From NCBI RefSeq assembly GCF_001983105.1, contig NZ_MOMC01000063.1, positions 47,251 through 53,080 of the forward strand: a stretch of 5,830 bases of DNA, in the 5' to 3' direction. The translations under genes were made by a program, and so were the position numbers. A model generated the notes under the pieces. It was not told the DNA's origin. It did not search any database and saw nothing but the letters and a program-made list of their open reading frames with translations. Source of the stretch: Pseudofrankia asymbiotica (GTDB lineage: Bacteria > Actinomycetota > Actinomycetes > Frankiales > Frankiaceae). Within the stretch, counting starts at the first letter, position 1, and each line of letters opens with the position of its first letter. Shown piece by piece: positions 1 to 5,240 of the stretch.

Positions 1-519
1 CTCGCCGCGGCCGTCGTGGAACTTCTCAGGGACGGAGAGACGGTCGCGCTGGACACCGGGACGACCGCCGTCGCCGTCGCCGCGGCCATGGCCGAGCGGC
101 AGCTGACCGTCACGCCCCTCTCGCTGCACGCCGCCACGCGCCTCGGCGCGTGCGACGGCATCCAGCTGCTCATGCCCGGCGGCCAGGTCCGCAGGGGTGA
201 GCTGTCGTTCCACGGCGCGCTGACCGTGCGCACCTTCGAGGAACTGCGCTACGACACCTTCATCCTGTCCTGCTGCGGAGTCGACGCCACCACCGGCGCC
301 ACCGCGTACGACCTCGACGACGTCCAGGTGAAACGCGCCGCCGTCCGCGCCGCCCGGCGCACTCTCCTCGTCGCCACCGCGGACAAGCTCGGTCACGTCA
401 CCTTCGGCCGCATCTGCCCGCCCGACCAGATCAGCCTGCTGATCACCGACGCTCCCCGGACCGCCGCCCCGGTCCGCGAGCTCCTGGCCGCCGGCGTCGA
501 GGTCACCACCATTTCCTGA
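1..519 (+). CDS. DeoR/GlpR-family transcriptional repressor, C-terminal sensor domain (5' partial)
   Basis: The reading frame is open from base 1, so the gene starts upstream; 172 residues are visible of a family usually about 250 long. The missing part should be the N-terminal winged helix-turn-helix that binds DNA. What is visible is the DeoRC effector domain, which in this family binds a sugar phosphate or similar small metabolite and releases the repressor from DNA. Seen directly: the phosphate-loop-like segment LDTGTT (residues 17-22), a GGQVR strand followed by GELSFHGALT, the segment YDTFILSCCGVD (family pattern D-x-x-F-x-x-x-x-G-[IV]-D), the ATADKLG segment (D128, K129; family pattern D-x-S-K) and LLITD near the end. 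The gene ends 126 bases before the dehydrogenase and is separated from it by a hairpin and a promoter, so it is probably not part of that operon. The ligand and target cannot be told from this half. The family call is firm; the specific role is unknown. Confidence 0.9.
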   Translation, partial: LAAAVVELLRDGETVALDTGTTAVAVAAAMAERQLTVTPLSLHAATRLGACDGIQLLMPGGQVRRGELSFHGALTVRTFEELRYDTFILSCCGVDATTGATAYDLDDVQVKRAAVRAARRTLLVATADKLGHVTFGRICPPDQISLLITDAPRTAAPVRELLAAGVEVTTIS

Positions 520-551
520 CCCGTGCCGCGGGCCAGATCGACGTCAGCCTC

Positions 552-568
552 CCTGGCCGAAAGCCAGG
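552..568 (+). terminator. Short GC-rich hairpin downstream of the DeoR-type gene, possible terminator
   Basis: CCTGGC (552-557) and GCCAGG (563-568) form a perfect 6-bp stem with the 5-base loop CGAAA, 32 bases after the stop codon of the repressor. There is no T-run after it, so it is not a classical intrinsic terminator. Hairpins without U-tracts are often proposed as terminators in actinobacteria. Its place just before the next promoter fits that role, but the stem is short for such GC-rich DNA. Confidence 0.35.
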
Positions 569-571
569 CGT

Positions 572-585
572 AGTGAGTGCTCACT
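572..585. promoter_or_regulatory. Perfect palindrome, candidate TetR-type operator
   Basis: AGTGAGTGCTCACT reads the same on both strands: 6-base arms AGTGAG and CTCACT around TG. It abuts the -35 hexamer of the candidate promoter for the dehydrogenase gene, a position where a bound repressor would block RNA polymerase. TGAGTG/CACTCA-type half-sites are typical of TetR/AcrR-family operators, which often control SDR and monooxygenase genes. The palindrome is seen directly; the regulator family is inference, and no TetR gene is in the window. The DeoR-type protein upstream is a less likely candidate. Confidence 0.5.
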
Positions 586-613
586 TGTCGGCGTTGGCCT
601 CGTCAGCTACCGT
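585..613 (+). promoter_or_regulatory. Candidate sigma70-type promoter of the SDR-BVMO operon
   Basis: A -35 hexamer TTGTCG (585-590; 4 of 6 matches to TTGACA) and a -10 hexamer TACCGT (608-613; pattern TAnnnT) are separated by exactly 17 bases. Transcription would start near 619-621, leaving a leader of about 25 bases with a ribosome binding site before the ATG at 646. The match is modest, but the spacing, the abutting palindrome and the position support each other. Confidence 0.45.
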
Positions 614-635
614 TCTCCCCGGTCAGCGAGGGTTC

Positions 636-641
636 AGGGAG
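636..641 (+). promoter_or_regulatory. Ribosome binding site that sets the SDR start
   Basis: AGGGAG lies 4 bases before the ATG at 646. It decides between that ATG and an in-frame upstream start at 577, which would fall inside the palindrome and ahead of the promoter. A GTG at 643 in the same frame would be too close to the site. Confidence 0.6.
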
Positions 642-645
642 AGTG

Positions 646-1488
646 ATGGCGCAGCGTCGAGGGCGGGTTGAGGGCAAGGTCGCGATCGTGACCGGGGCCG
701 GTTCGACACCCGGGCCCGGGATGGCCACCGGGCGAGCCTGCGCGATCGTGCTGGCGCGCGAGGGCGCCCAGGTGCTGCTCGCCGACATCAGAAGGGAACG
801 CGCGGAGGAGACCCGGGAGATCATCGAAGGCGAGGGCGGCACCGCCGCCGTCTTCGCCGGTGACATGACGAGCGCCGCCGACTGCGACGCCATGGTCGGC
901 GCCGCGCTCGACGCCTTCGGCACGGTGGACATCCTGATCAACAACATCGGGGTCGCCCACGCGGGAAACGTCGTCGACACCAGCGAGGCCGTCTGGGACC
1001 GGATACTCGGCCTCAGCCTCAAGACGATGTTCCTCGCCAGCAAGAGCGCGGTGCCCGTCATGGCGGCGAAAGGCGCCGGGGCGATCGTCAACATCGGGTC
1101 GATCACGGGCTCCCGCGGCGGGAACTACGTCGGATACGCCGCGGCGAAGGGCGGCGTGAACGCGCTGACCGTCGACATGGCGTTCTCGCACGGCCGCCAG
1201 GGGATCCGGGTCAACGCCCTGGCCCCCGGCCACATCACGACCCCGCTGCTGTACTCCGTCAACGGGGTCAACCCGGAGACCGAGTACCGGCAGCGGCTGG
1301 CCGCCGCCTCGAACCTGCTGGGCACGAACGGCGACGGCTGGGACGTCGGGTGGGCGGCCACGTTCCTGGCCAGCGACGAGGCCCGGTGGATCACGGGTGT
1401 GGTCCTCCCGGTCGACGGCGGAGTGATGGCCGTGACGCCGCTGATGATGCTCGGCCACATGCAGGCGGAACCGCCGCCGGCCGGCTGA
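646..1488 (+). CDS. Short-chain dehydrogenase/reductase (SDR), NAD(P)-dependent
   Basis: A 280-residue protein of the classical SDR family, a soluble single-domain Rossmann enzyme that interconverts alcohols and ketones with NAD(P)(H). The start ATG follows AGGGAG. Seen in order: cofactor loop TGAGSTPGPG (16-25) ending at G29-R30-A31, Asp47 at the end of strand 2 (LLADI), which usually favours NAD(H), D73-M74, NNIG (99-102, normally NNAG), S152 in NIGSITG, the catalytic pair Y164-x-x-x-K168 (YAAAK), and N190-A-L-A-P-G (190-195) before the substrate loop. A C-terminal VLPVDGG segment is also typical. Two oddities: the glycine loop is about six residues longer than TGxxxGxG, and the helix-4 catalytic Asn of the N-S-Y-K tetrad appears to be Ser124 (LSLKTMF). 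The gene is followed after 58 bases by a Baeyer-Villiger monooxygenase on the same strand, which suggests that its ketone product feeds that enzyme. The substrate cannot be assigned. Confidence 0.92.
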   Translation: MAQRRGRVEGKVAIVTGAGSTPGPGMATGRACAIVLAREGAQVLLADIRRERAEETREIIEGEGGTAAVFAGDMTSAADCDAMVGAALDAFGTVDILINNIGVAHAGNVVDTSEAVWDRILGLSLKTMFLASKSAVPVMAAKGAGAIVNIGSITGSRGGNYVGYAAAKGGVNALTVDMAFSHGRQGIRVNALAPGHITTPLLYSVNGVNPETEYRQRLAAASNLLGTNGDGWDVGWAATFLASDEARWITGVVLPVDGGVMAVTPLMMLGHMQAEPPPAG

Positions 1489-1510
1489 CGGCCAGCCGGC
1501 CAGCCGGCCA
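1479..1510. repeat. Hairpin plus period-8 tandem repeat at the SDR-BVMO junction
   Basis: GGCCGGCTG (1479-1487, the last codons and part of the stop of the SDR gene) pairs perfectly over 9 bp with CAGCCGGCC (1493-1501) around a 5-base loop. The right arm belongs to a tandem repeat of CAGCCGGC (1493-1500, 1501-1508, then CA), so GCCGGCTG (1480-1487) can pair with either copy. There is no T-run, and the downstream gene is close and in the same direction. An intercistronic stability or attenuation element is possible; replication slippage in GC-rich DNA could also have made it. Confidence 0.45.
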
Positions 1511-1546
1511 GTCAACATTCGTAAGGCGAGAGCGAAGGTGCAGAAC

Positions 1547-3499
1547 ATGGTCGCGGAGCAGGCGTCCGGCCGCCCCGAGTTGCTCGATGCCACCGACGAG
1601 CAGATCGACGACGCGGTGAACTACGCGGACCCGATGGCGCTTCGGGGTCTGCTGTACCAGCTCACCGGCGACGAGAGCGTCGCCGCCACGAAGATCGAGG
1701 CGGTGCCGGGCTACGTCGGCGGGAATCTCTCCTTCGGCCTGACGGACCCGGCCGACATCGCGTGGCTGCGCGCACGGGCCGCCACCTTCCTGAAGACCCA
1801 CCGCGACGCCGGCGCCGGACCGCTCGGCCCCGGCCCGCTCGACCGGATACCGCGGAGCCTGGCGCTCGCCGGTGGCATGGAGCAGCTCCCCGAGGAGGAT
1901 GTGGAGCTCTGGGTCGAGGAGCTCTCCCTCGACCCATGGGCGCGCGGGCTCAACTGGGAGCAGCCGCCGGCGCCGGAGGTGCTCGAGGATTTCTCGGTCA
2001 TCGTGATCGGCGGTGGAATGGGCGGCCTGAACGCGGCGGCCCAGCTCCTGCACGCCGGGATCAGCTTCACGGTGCTGGAGAAGAACTCGGGCGTCGGCGG
2101 TACCTGGTTCGAGAACCGCTACCCCGGCGCGCGGGTGGACTCGCCGAGCCGGGCGTACACGCACATCCTCGGCGTCGAGTTCGACACCCCGTCGCCCTGG
2201 TGCTCGCAGGCCGAGAACCAGCGCTACTTCGACTGGTTCGCCGACCGGTTCGGCGTGCGCGAGCACATCGCGTTCGACACCGAGGTCACCACGGTGACCT
2301 GGCACGAGGACACGGCGACCTGGGAGGTCGAGGCGAAGGGGCCGGAGGGCCGGCGGGTCCTGCGGGCCAACGCGGTCATCAGCGCCGTCGGGCTGCTCTC
2401 GCGGCCGAGCCTGCCGACGATCGCGGGCATGGACGAGTTCGCGGGCCTGTCGTTCCACACCGCGCGGTGGCCGGACGGCCTCGACGTGAGCGGCAAGAGC
2501 GTCGCCGTGATCGGCACCGGCTGTTCAGGGGTGCAGATGGTGCCCGAGCTGGCGAAGCTCGCCGACCACGTGACGGTCTTCCAGCGCACGCCGCAGTGGC
2601 TGTTCGGGCACGACGGCTACCTGTCGCCGTTCCCCGACCAGGTGCACTGGCTGGACCGGAACCTTCCATACCACGCGCACTTCATGCGGTTTCGGACCAA
2701 CTGGCTGCTCGGCCCGTACCTGTCCGGGCCGCTGCGCGAGATCGACCCCGAGTTCGAGGACCCGTTCGCCCGCAGCGCGGTCAACAAGCAGATCCGCGAC
2801 GAGCGCGTCGCCTTCATCAGGAAGAAGCTGGCGAGCCGGCCCGACCTGGTCGAGAAGATGATCCCGCCGCACCCGCCGTTCTCGGCGCGGCCGGTGCAGG
2901 TCGACAACAGCTACAACATGTACGACGCGATCATGCGCGACGACGTCACCCTGATCACCGACGGCATCGAGCGGATCACGCCGACCGGTCCGCGGACCGT
3001 CGACGGGGTCGACCACGAGGTCGACATCATCATCTACGCGACCGGGTTCCGGGCGAACGAGTGCCTGTGGCCCATGGAGGTTCTCGGCCGCGCCGGCCGA
3101 TCGGTGCACGACCTGTGGTCGAAGGACGGACCGCGGGCCTATCTCGGCACGATGCTGCCCGGGTTCCCGAACCTCTTCCTCATCTACGGGCCGAACATGA
3201 ACCCGTACGGCGGCCTGGGCGTCGTCAACCACCAGGAGATGGCGACCCGGCTCCCGCTCGACTGCGTCAAGGAGCTCCTCCTCACCGGGAAGCGCTCCGT
3301 CGAGGTCACCGAAGAGGCGTACTGGCGGTACAACGACCAGCTGGACGAGCGCGAGAAGTTCAAGATCTACAAGGACCCGCGCGCGAACAGCTACTATCGC
3401 AACGACCACGGCCGTTCGGTCACGAACTGCCCGTTCCCCGGCAACGAGATGTGGCACCGCCTGCGCAGGCCCGACTTCGATGACCTGATCGTGAGGTAG
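1547..3499 (+). CDS. Type I Baeyer-Villiger monooxygenase, 4-hydroxyacetophenone monooxygenase-like
   Basis: A 650-residue flavoprotein predicted to insert one oxygen atom next to a ketone, giving an ester or lactone, using FAD, NADPH and O2. ATG 1547 has GAAGG eight bases upstream; an in-frame GTG at 1538 with AAGG further upstream is an alternative adding three residues. Residues 1-148 are an N-terminal extension of the kind found in 4-hydroxyacetophenone monooxygenase (about 640 residues) and absent from the shorter cyclohexanone-type enzymes. Then come the FAD Rossmann motif GGGMGG (155-160) with E178 at the end of strand 2, GGTWFENRYPGARVD (184-198), the BVMO fingerprint FxGxxxHxxxWP (F298, G300, H304, W308, P309), the NADPH Rossmann motif GTGCSG (323-328), FQRTPQW (R347), the candidate catalytic Arg448 in FSARP, and YATGF (497-501). 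The fingerprint separates it from flavin-containing and N-hydroxylating monooxygenases. It sits 58 bases after the SDR gene and is probably cotranscribed. An Ala stands where the family usually has Lys before the catalytic Arg. The substrate is unknown; aryl or alkyl ketones and steroid-like ketones are all possible. Confidence 0.93.
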   Translation: MVAEQASGRPELLDATDEQIDDAVNYADPMALRGLLYQLTGDESVAATKIEAVPGYVGGNLSFGLTDPADIAWLRARAATFLKTHRDAGAGPLGPGPLDRIPRSLALAGGMEQLPEEDVELWVEELSLDPWARGLNWEQPPAPEVLEDFSVIVIGGGMGGLNAAAQLLHAGISFTVLEKNSGVGGTWFENRYPGARVDSPSRAYTHILGVEFDTPSPWCSQAENQRYFDWFADRFGVREHIAFDTEVTTVTWHEDTATWEVEAKGPEGRRVLRANAVISAVGLLSRPSLPTIAGMDEFAGLSFHTARWPDGLDVSGKSVAVIGTGCSGVQMVPELAKLADHVTVFQRTPQWLFGHDGYLSPFPDQVHWLDRNLPYHAHFMRFRTNWLLGPYLSGPLREIDPEFEDPFARSAVNKQIRDERVAFIRKKLASRPDLVEKMIPPHPPFSARPVQVDNSYNMYDAIMRDDVTLITDGIERITPTGPRTVDGVDHEVDIIIYATGFRANECLWPMEVLGRAGRSVHDLWSKDGPRAYLGTMLPGFPNLFLIYGPNMNPYGGLGVVNHQEMATRLPLDCVKELLLTGKRSVEVTEEAYWRYNDQLDEREKFKIYKDPRANSYYRNDHGRSVTNCPFPGNEMWHRLRRPDFDDLIVR

Positions 3500-3529
3500 C
3501 CACCGCCGCGGGAGGGAGCCGGACAAGGG

Positions 3530-3562
3530 CGTGACGGTCGACAAAGGACGTCACGGTCGACA
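3530..3562. repeat. Two-copy direct repeat, 19-base period, upstream of the phosphatase gene
   Basis: CGTGACGGTCGACA (3530-3543) and CGTCACGGTCGACA (3549-3562) match at 13 of 14 positions. The single difference makes the first seven bases of each copy an inverted pair (CGTGACG and CGTCACG). The unit lies 15-60 bases upstream of the candidate -10 element. Two near-identical sites spaced just under two helical turns are the usual form of an activator or paired-dimer binding site, but no protein can be assigned. Confidence 0.45.
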
Positions 3563-3576
3563 GTGGGCTACGTCTA

Positions 3577-3591
3577 GTAACACACTGTTAC
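3577..3591. promoter_or_regulatory. Perfect palindrome, candidate operator of the phosphatase gene
   Basis: GTAACACACTGTTAC has 6-base arms GTAACA and TGTTAC around a CAC spacer. It is one of the few AT-containing stretches in the window and overlaps the candidate -10 element, so a bound repressor would shut the promoter. Its form (6-3-6, GTAACAnnnTGTTAC) suits a TetR-type dimer. It differs from the palindrome at 572-585, so the two promoters probably answer to different regulators. Confidence 0.5.
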
Positions 3592-3594
3592 GAT
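3586..3594 (+). promoter_or_regulatory. Candidate extended -10 promoter of the phosphatase gene
   Basis: TGTTACGAT carries the extended -10 signature TGn directly followed by TACGAT (pattern TAnnnT). No good -35 hexamer lies 16-19 bases upstream, which is tolerated by extended -10 promoters. The start would fall near 3601, giving a leader of about 75 bases. Confidence 0.35.
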
Positions 3595-3661
3595 GGGCCT
3601 CGGTCCGGCACCTCCGGGCGGTAGGGCGGGATGTCGCCCGCGGCCGTGTCGTGCTCGCGCC

Positions 3662-3669
3662 GAGGAAGG
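3662..3669 (+). promoter_or_regulatory. Strong ribosome binding site that sets the phosphatase start
   Basis: GAGGAAGG lies 6 bases before ATG 3676, the best Shine-Dalgarno match in the window. It favours this ATG over the in-frame ATG at 3631, which has only a GGGCGGG run touching it. Confidence 0.7.
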
Positions 3670-3675
3670 CGGGTC

Positions 3676-5070
3676 ATGGGGAACCTGGGGCGGGCCAAGC
3701 GGTCCGCGGCGGACGACCGGCCAGCACCCGATGAGCCGGTCGCCGGCGTGGCGGCTCCCAGGAACGACGCCGACACCCCCGCCGCCCCCGCCACTCGGGC
3801 GAGGCCACCCACCGCTGGCGAGCTGATCTCGTCGCTGTCGCAGGCACTGGTACGGTCCCGCCGGCTGCTGGCGGCCACCAGCGCCCTCGGCACGGTCCTG
3901 ACCGTCGACGACGTGGCCGACGTGGCCTTCCGCACCGCCGCGGCGGACGCCGCGGTCACCTTCGCCGGCTTCGTCCTCTTCGGTGACGACGACTCCCCCA
4001 CCCGCGTCCTCGCCTCGCCCCGGCTGACGGAGCCGGTGTTCACCGACATCTGGGTACGCGACCGCAACCCCGGCCCGGCCGCCGCCTATGAGGTCGTGCG
4101 GACCAGGCGCCCGCGCTTCGACCCGACGCGCGTGGGCTACCTCAACGACTATCCGGACCGCCGGGCGGTCTTCGACGCGATCGGCATCGACGCCTCGGCG
4201 ACCCTGCCGCTCACCGTGTCCGGCCGCATCATCGGGGTCCTGTCCCTCGCCTGGTCCGCGCCGCGCTCCTTCGACGAGGAGGAACGCGCGTACCTGTGCA
4301 CGCTCGCCGGCGTCTATGCCCAGGCGATCGAGCGGGCCAGGCTGCACGAACGGCAACGCTCCGTCGTCGAGACGCTGCAGCGCGCGATCCTCCCGCGGAC
4401 GCTGCCCGAGCTGCCCGGGATGGAGCTCGTCGCCCGATACCTGCCCGCCGGCCGCGACGTGGAGGTCGGCGGCGACTGGTACGACGCCGCCGTCCGCCCG
4501 GACGGCTCGGTCACCCTGGTGGTCGGCGACGTCGGCGGCCACGGGCTGCCCGCCGTCTCGGCCATGGCCGAGCTGCGCCACGCCGCCCGCGCGTACGCGG
4601 TCGAGGGGCGCACCCCGGCCGCCATCACCACCCGGCTGTCCGCCCTCCTCCTCGCCGCGCAGGATGACACTCTGGCCACCGCGATCGTCGCGACGGTCGA
4701 TCTGAACACCGGCCGTCTCACCTGGTCATGCGCCGGCCACCCGCCGCCGCTCCTGCTCACGGGTACCGGCGCCCGCTACCTCGACGACGTGCACGGCCCC
4801 ATGCTCGGCGTCGTACCCGGGTACGACTACGGCCAGGGAACCATGATCCTGCCTCCCGCGAGCAACCTCCTGCTCTACAGCGACGGGCTGGTGGAGCGCC
4901 GGGGCACCTCCCTCACCGACCGGCTGGCGACCCTCGCCGCGACCGCGGCCCGGGGGCTGAGCACCGACACCCCCGGCCTGGACGCCCTCTGCGACCGGGT
5001 CCTCGCCGACGTCGCCGGCCCAGCGACCCGCGAGGACGACCTCTGCCTGCTCGCCGTCCGCGGTTCCTGA
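3676..5070 (+). CDS. GAF-domain PP2C-type serine phosphatase (SpoIIE/RsbU-like)
   Basis: A 464-residue soluble protein predicted to dephosphorylate Ser/Thr residues, in this family usually on an anti-anti-sigma (STAS) partner. Residues 1-45 are Ala/Pro-rich and probably disordered. A GAF sensor domain follows (about 64-222; LLAATSALGTV start, LPLTVSGRIIGVLSLAW strand pair, FDEEERAYLCTLA helix). A signalling helix (about 215-238, ERARLHERQRSVVETLQRAILP) links it to the PP2C/SpoIIE domain (about 240-462). The metal-binding motifs are all present: GGDWYD (D267, D270), GDVGGHG (284-290, D285), YSDG (401-404, D403) and EDD (453-455). The CAGHPPPLLL strand is also typical. The enzyme therefore looks active. 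There is no HATPase kinase domain, PAS domain or membrane segment, and no STAS or anti-sigma gene next to it in the window. The GAF ligand is unknown. The gene has its own promoter candidate and palindrome, so it seems to be regulated apart from the upstream oxidation operon. Confidence 0.93.
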   Translation: MGNLGRAKRSAADDRPAPDEPVAGVAAPRNDADTPAAPATRARPPTAGELISSLSQALVRSRRLLAATSALGTVLTVDDVADVAFRTAAADAAVTFAGFVLFGDDDSPTRVLASPRLTEPVFTDIWVRDRNPGPAAAYEVVRTRRPRFDPTRVGYLNDYPDRRAVFDAIGIDASATLPLTVSGRIIGVLSLAWSAPRSFDEEERAYLCTLAGVYAQAIERARLHERQRSVVETLQRAILPRTLPELPGMELVARYLPAGRDVEVGGDWYDAAVRPDGSVTLVVGDVGGHGLPAVSAMAELRHAARAYAVEGRTPAAITTRLSALLLAAQDDTLATAIVATVDLNTGRLTWSCAGHPPPLLLTGTGARYLDDVHGPMLGVVPGYDYGQGTMILPPASNLLLYSDGLVERRGTSLTDRLATLAATAARGLSTDTPGLDALCDRVLADVAGPATREDDLCLLAVRGS

Positions 5071-5095
5071 GCTCGCGGCTCGTGGTCCTCCGGCC

Positions 5096-5120
5096 GCGGG
5101 TTCGAGCCCTGCCCGCCCCA
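5096..5120 (+). other. tRNA 3'-end-like fragment (T-arm and 3' acceptor strand), possible attachment site or tRNA remnant
   Basis: GCGGG (5096-5100), the T-loop TTCGAGC (5101-5107) and CCTGC (5108-5112) form a complete 5-bp T-arm (one G-T pair). They are followed by the 7-base acceptor strand CCGCCCC (5113-5119) and a discriminator A (5120), exactly the spacing of a tRNA 3' end. The complementary 5' strand (GGGGCGG) and a D-arm or anticodon arm are missing: the DNA 70-90 bases upstream is the end of the phosphatase gene. A tRNA 3' end on its own is what integration into a tRNA gene leaves at one junction. A chance T-arm in GC-rich DNA is the alternative. Confidence 0.4.
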
Positions 5121-5203
5121 CGCCGGCTTTCGATGTTCCCGCAGGTCCACGAGGTCGAGGTGGATCAGCCTCGTCGGCCGGCGACCCGCTCGGGCAGCCC
5201 GGC

Positions 5204-5232
5204 GGCAGGCATTGCCTTCTGTCACGCCTGCC
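5204..5232. terminator. Inverted repeat between convergent genes, possible terminator
   Basis: GGCAGGC (5204-5210) and GCCTGCC (5226-5232) form a 7-bp stem around a 15-base loop, eight bases from the end of the Fic gene and between two convergent genes. The long loop and the absence of a T-run in either direction make this a weak candidate for a shared terminator. Confidence 0.25.
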
Positions 5233-5240
5233 CTGCCTGG

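Noticed and set aside
577..645. N-terminal extension of the SDR from an upstream in-frame start
   Set aside because: It would start inside the palindrome and upstream of the promoter, has no ribosome binding site, and adds residues unlike SDR N-termini.
634..1593. Long minus-strand open frame opposite the SDR gene
   Set aside because: It overlaps a well-supported SDR gene in full, and its translation is Arg/Gly/Asp-rich low-complexity with no family motif, as expected of a third-position shadow in GC-rich DNA.
2525..3544. Long minus-strand open frame opposite the BVMO gene, and similar frames at 1391-2458
   Set aside because: They lie opposite the clear BVMO coding frame and give biased compositions (runs of Val, Arg, Asp) without recognisable domains.
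3615..3640. Possible leader hairpin or riboswitch before the phosphatase gene
   Set aside because: CGGGCG and CGCCCG can pair over 6 bp, but short GC stems are common in DNA of this composition and no known riboswitch pattern is visible.
3531..3734. Small plus-strand open frame across the phosphatase promoter region
   Set aside because: It overlaps the repeat, the palindrome and the true gene start, has no ribosome binding site and no recognisable sequence.
3574..4581. Long minus-strand open frame opposite the phosphatase gene
   Set aside because: Shadow of the GAF-PP2C gene; it crosses the promoter region and has no motif.
5048..5120. Complete tRNA gene
   Set aside because: The T-arm and 3' acceptor strand are present, but there is no matching GGGGCGG 5' strand, D-arm or anticodon arm; the 5' part would lie inside the phosphatase gene.
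5149..5174. Hairpin ACGAGG/CCTCGT between the convergent genes
   Set aside because: A 6-bp stem with a 14-base loop and a competing register (CGAGG 5156-5160); no T-run, so not convincing as a terminator.
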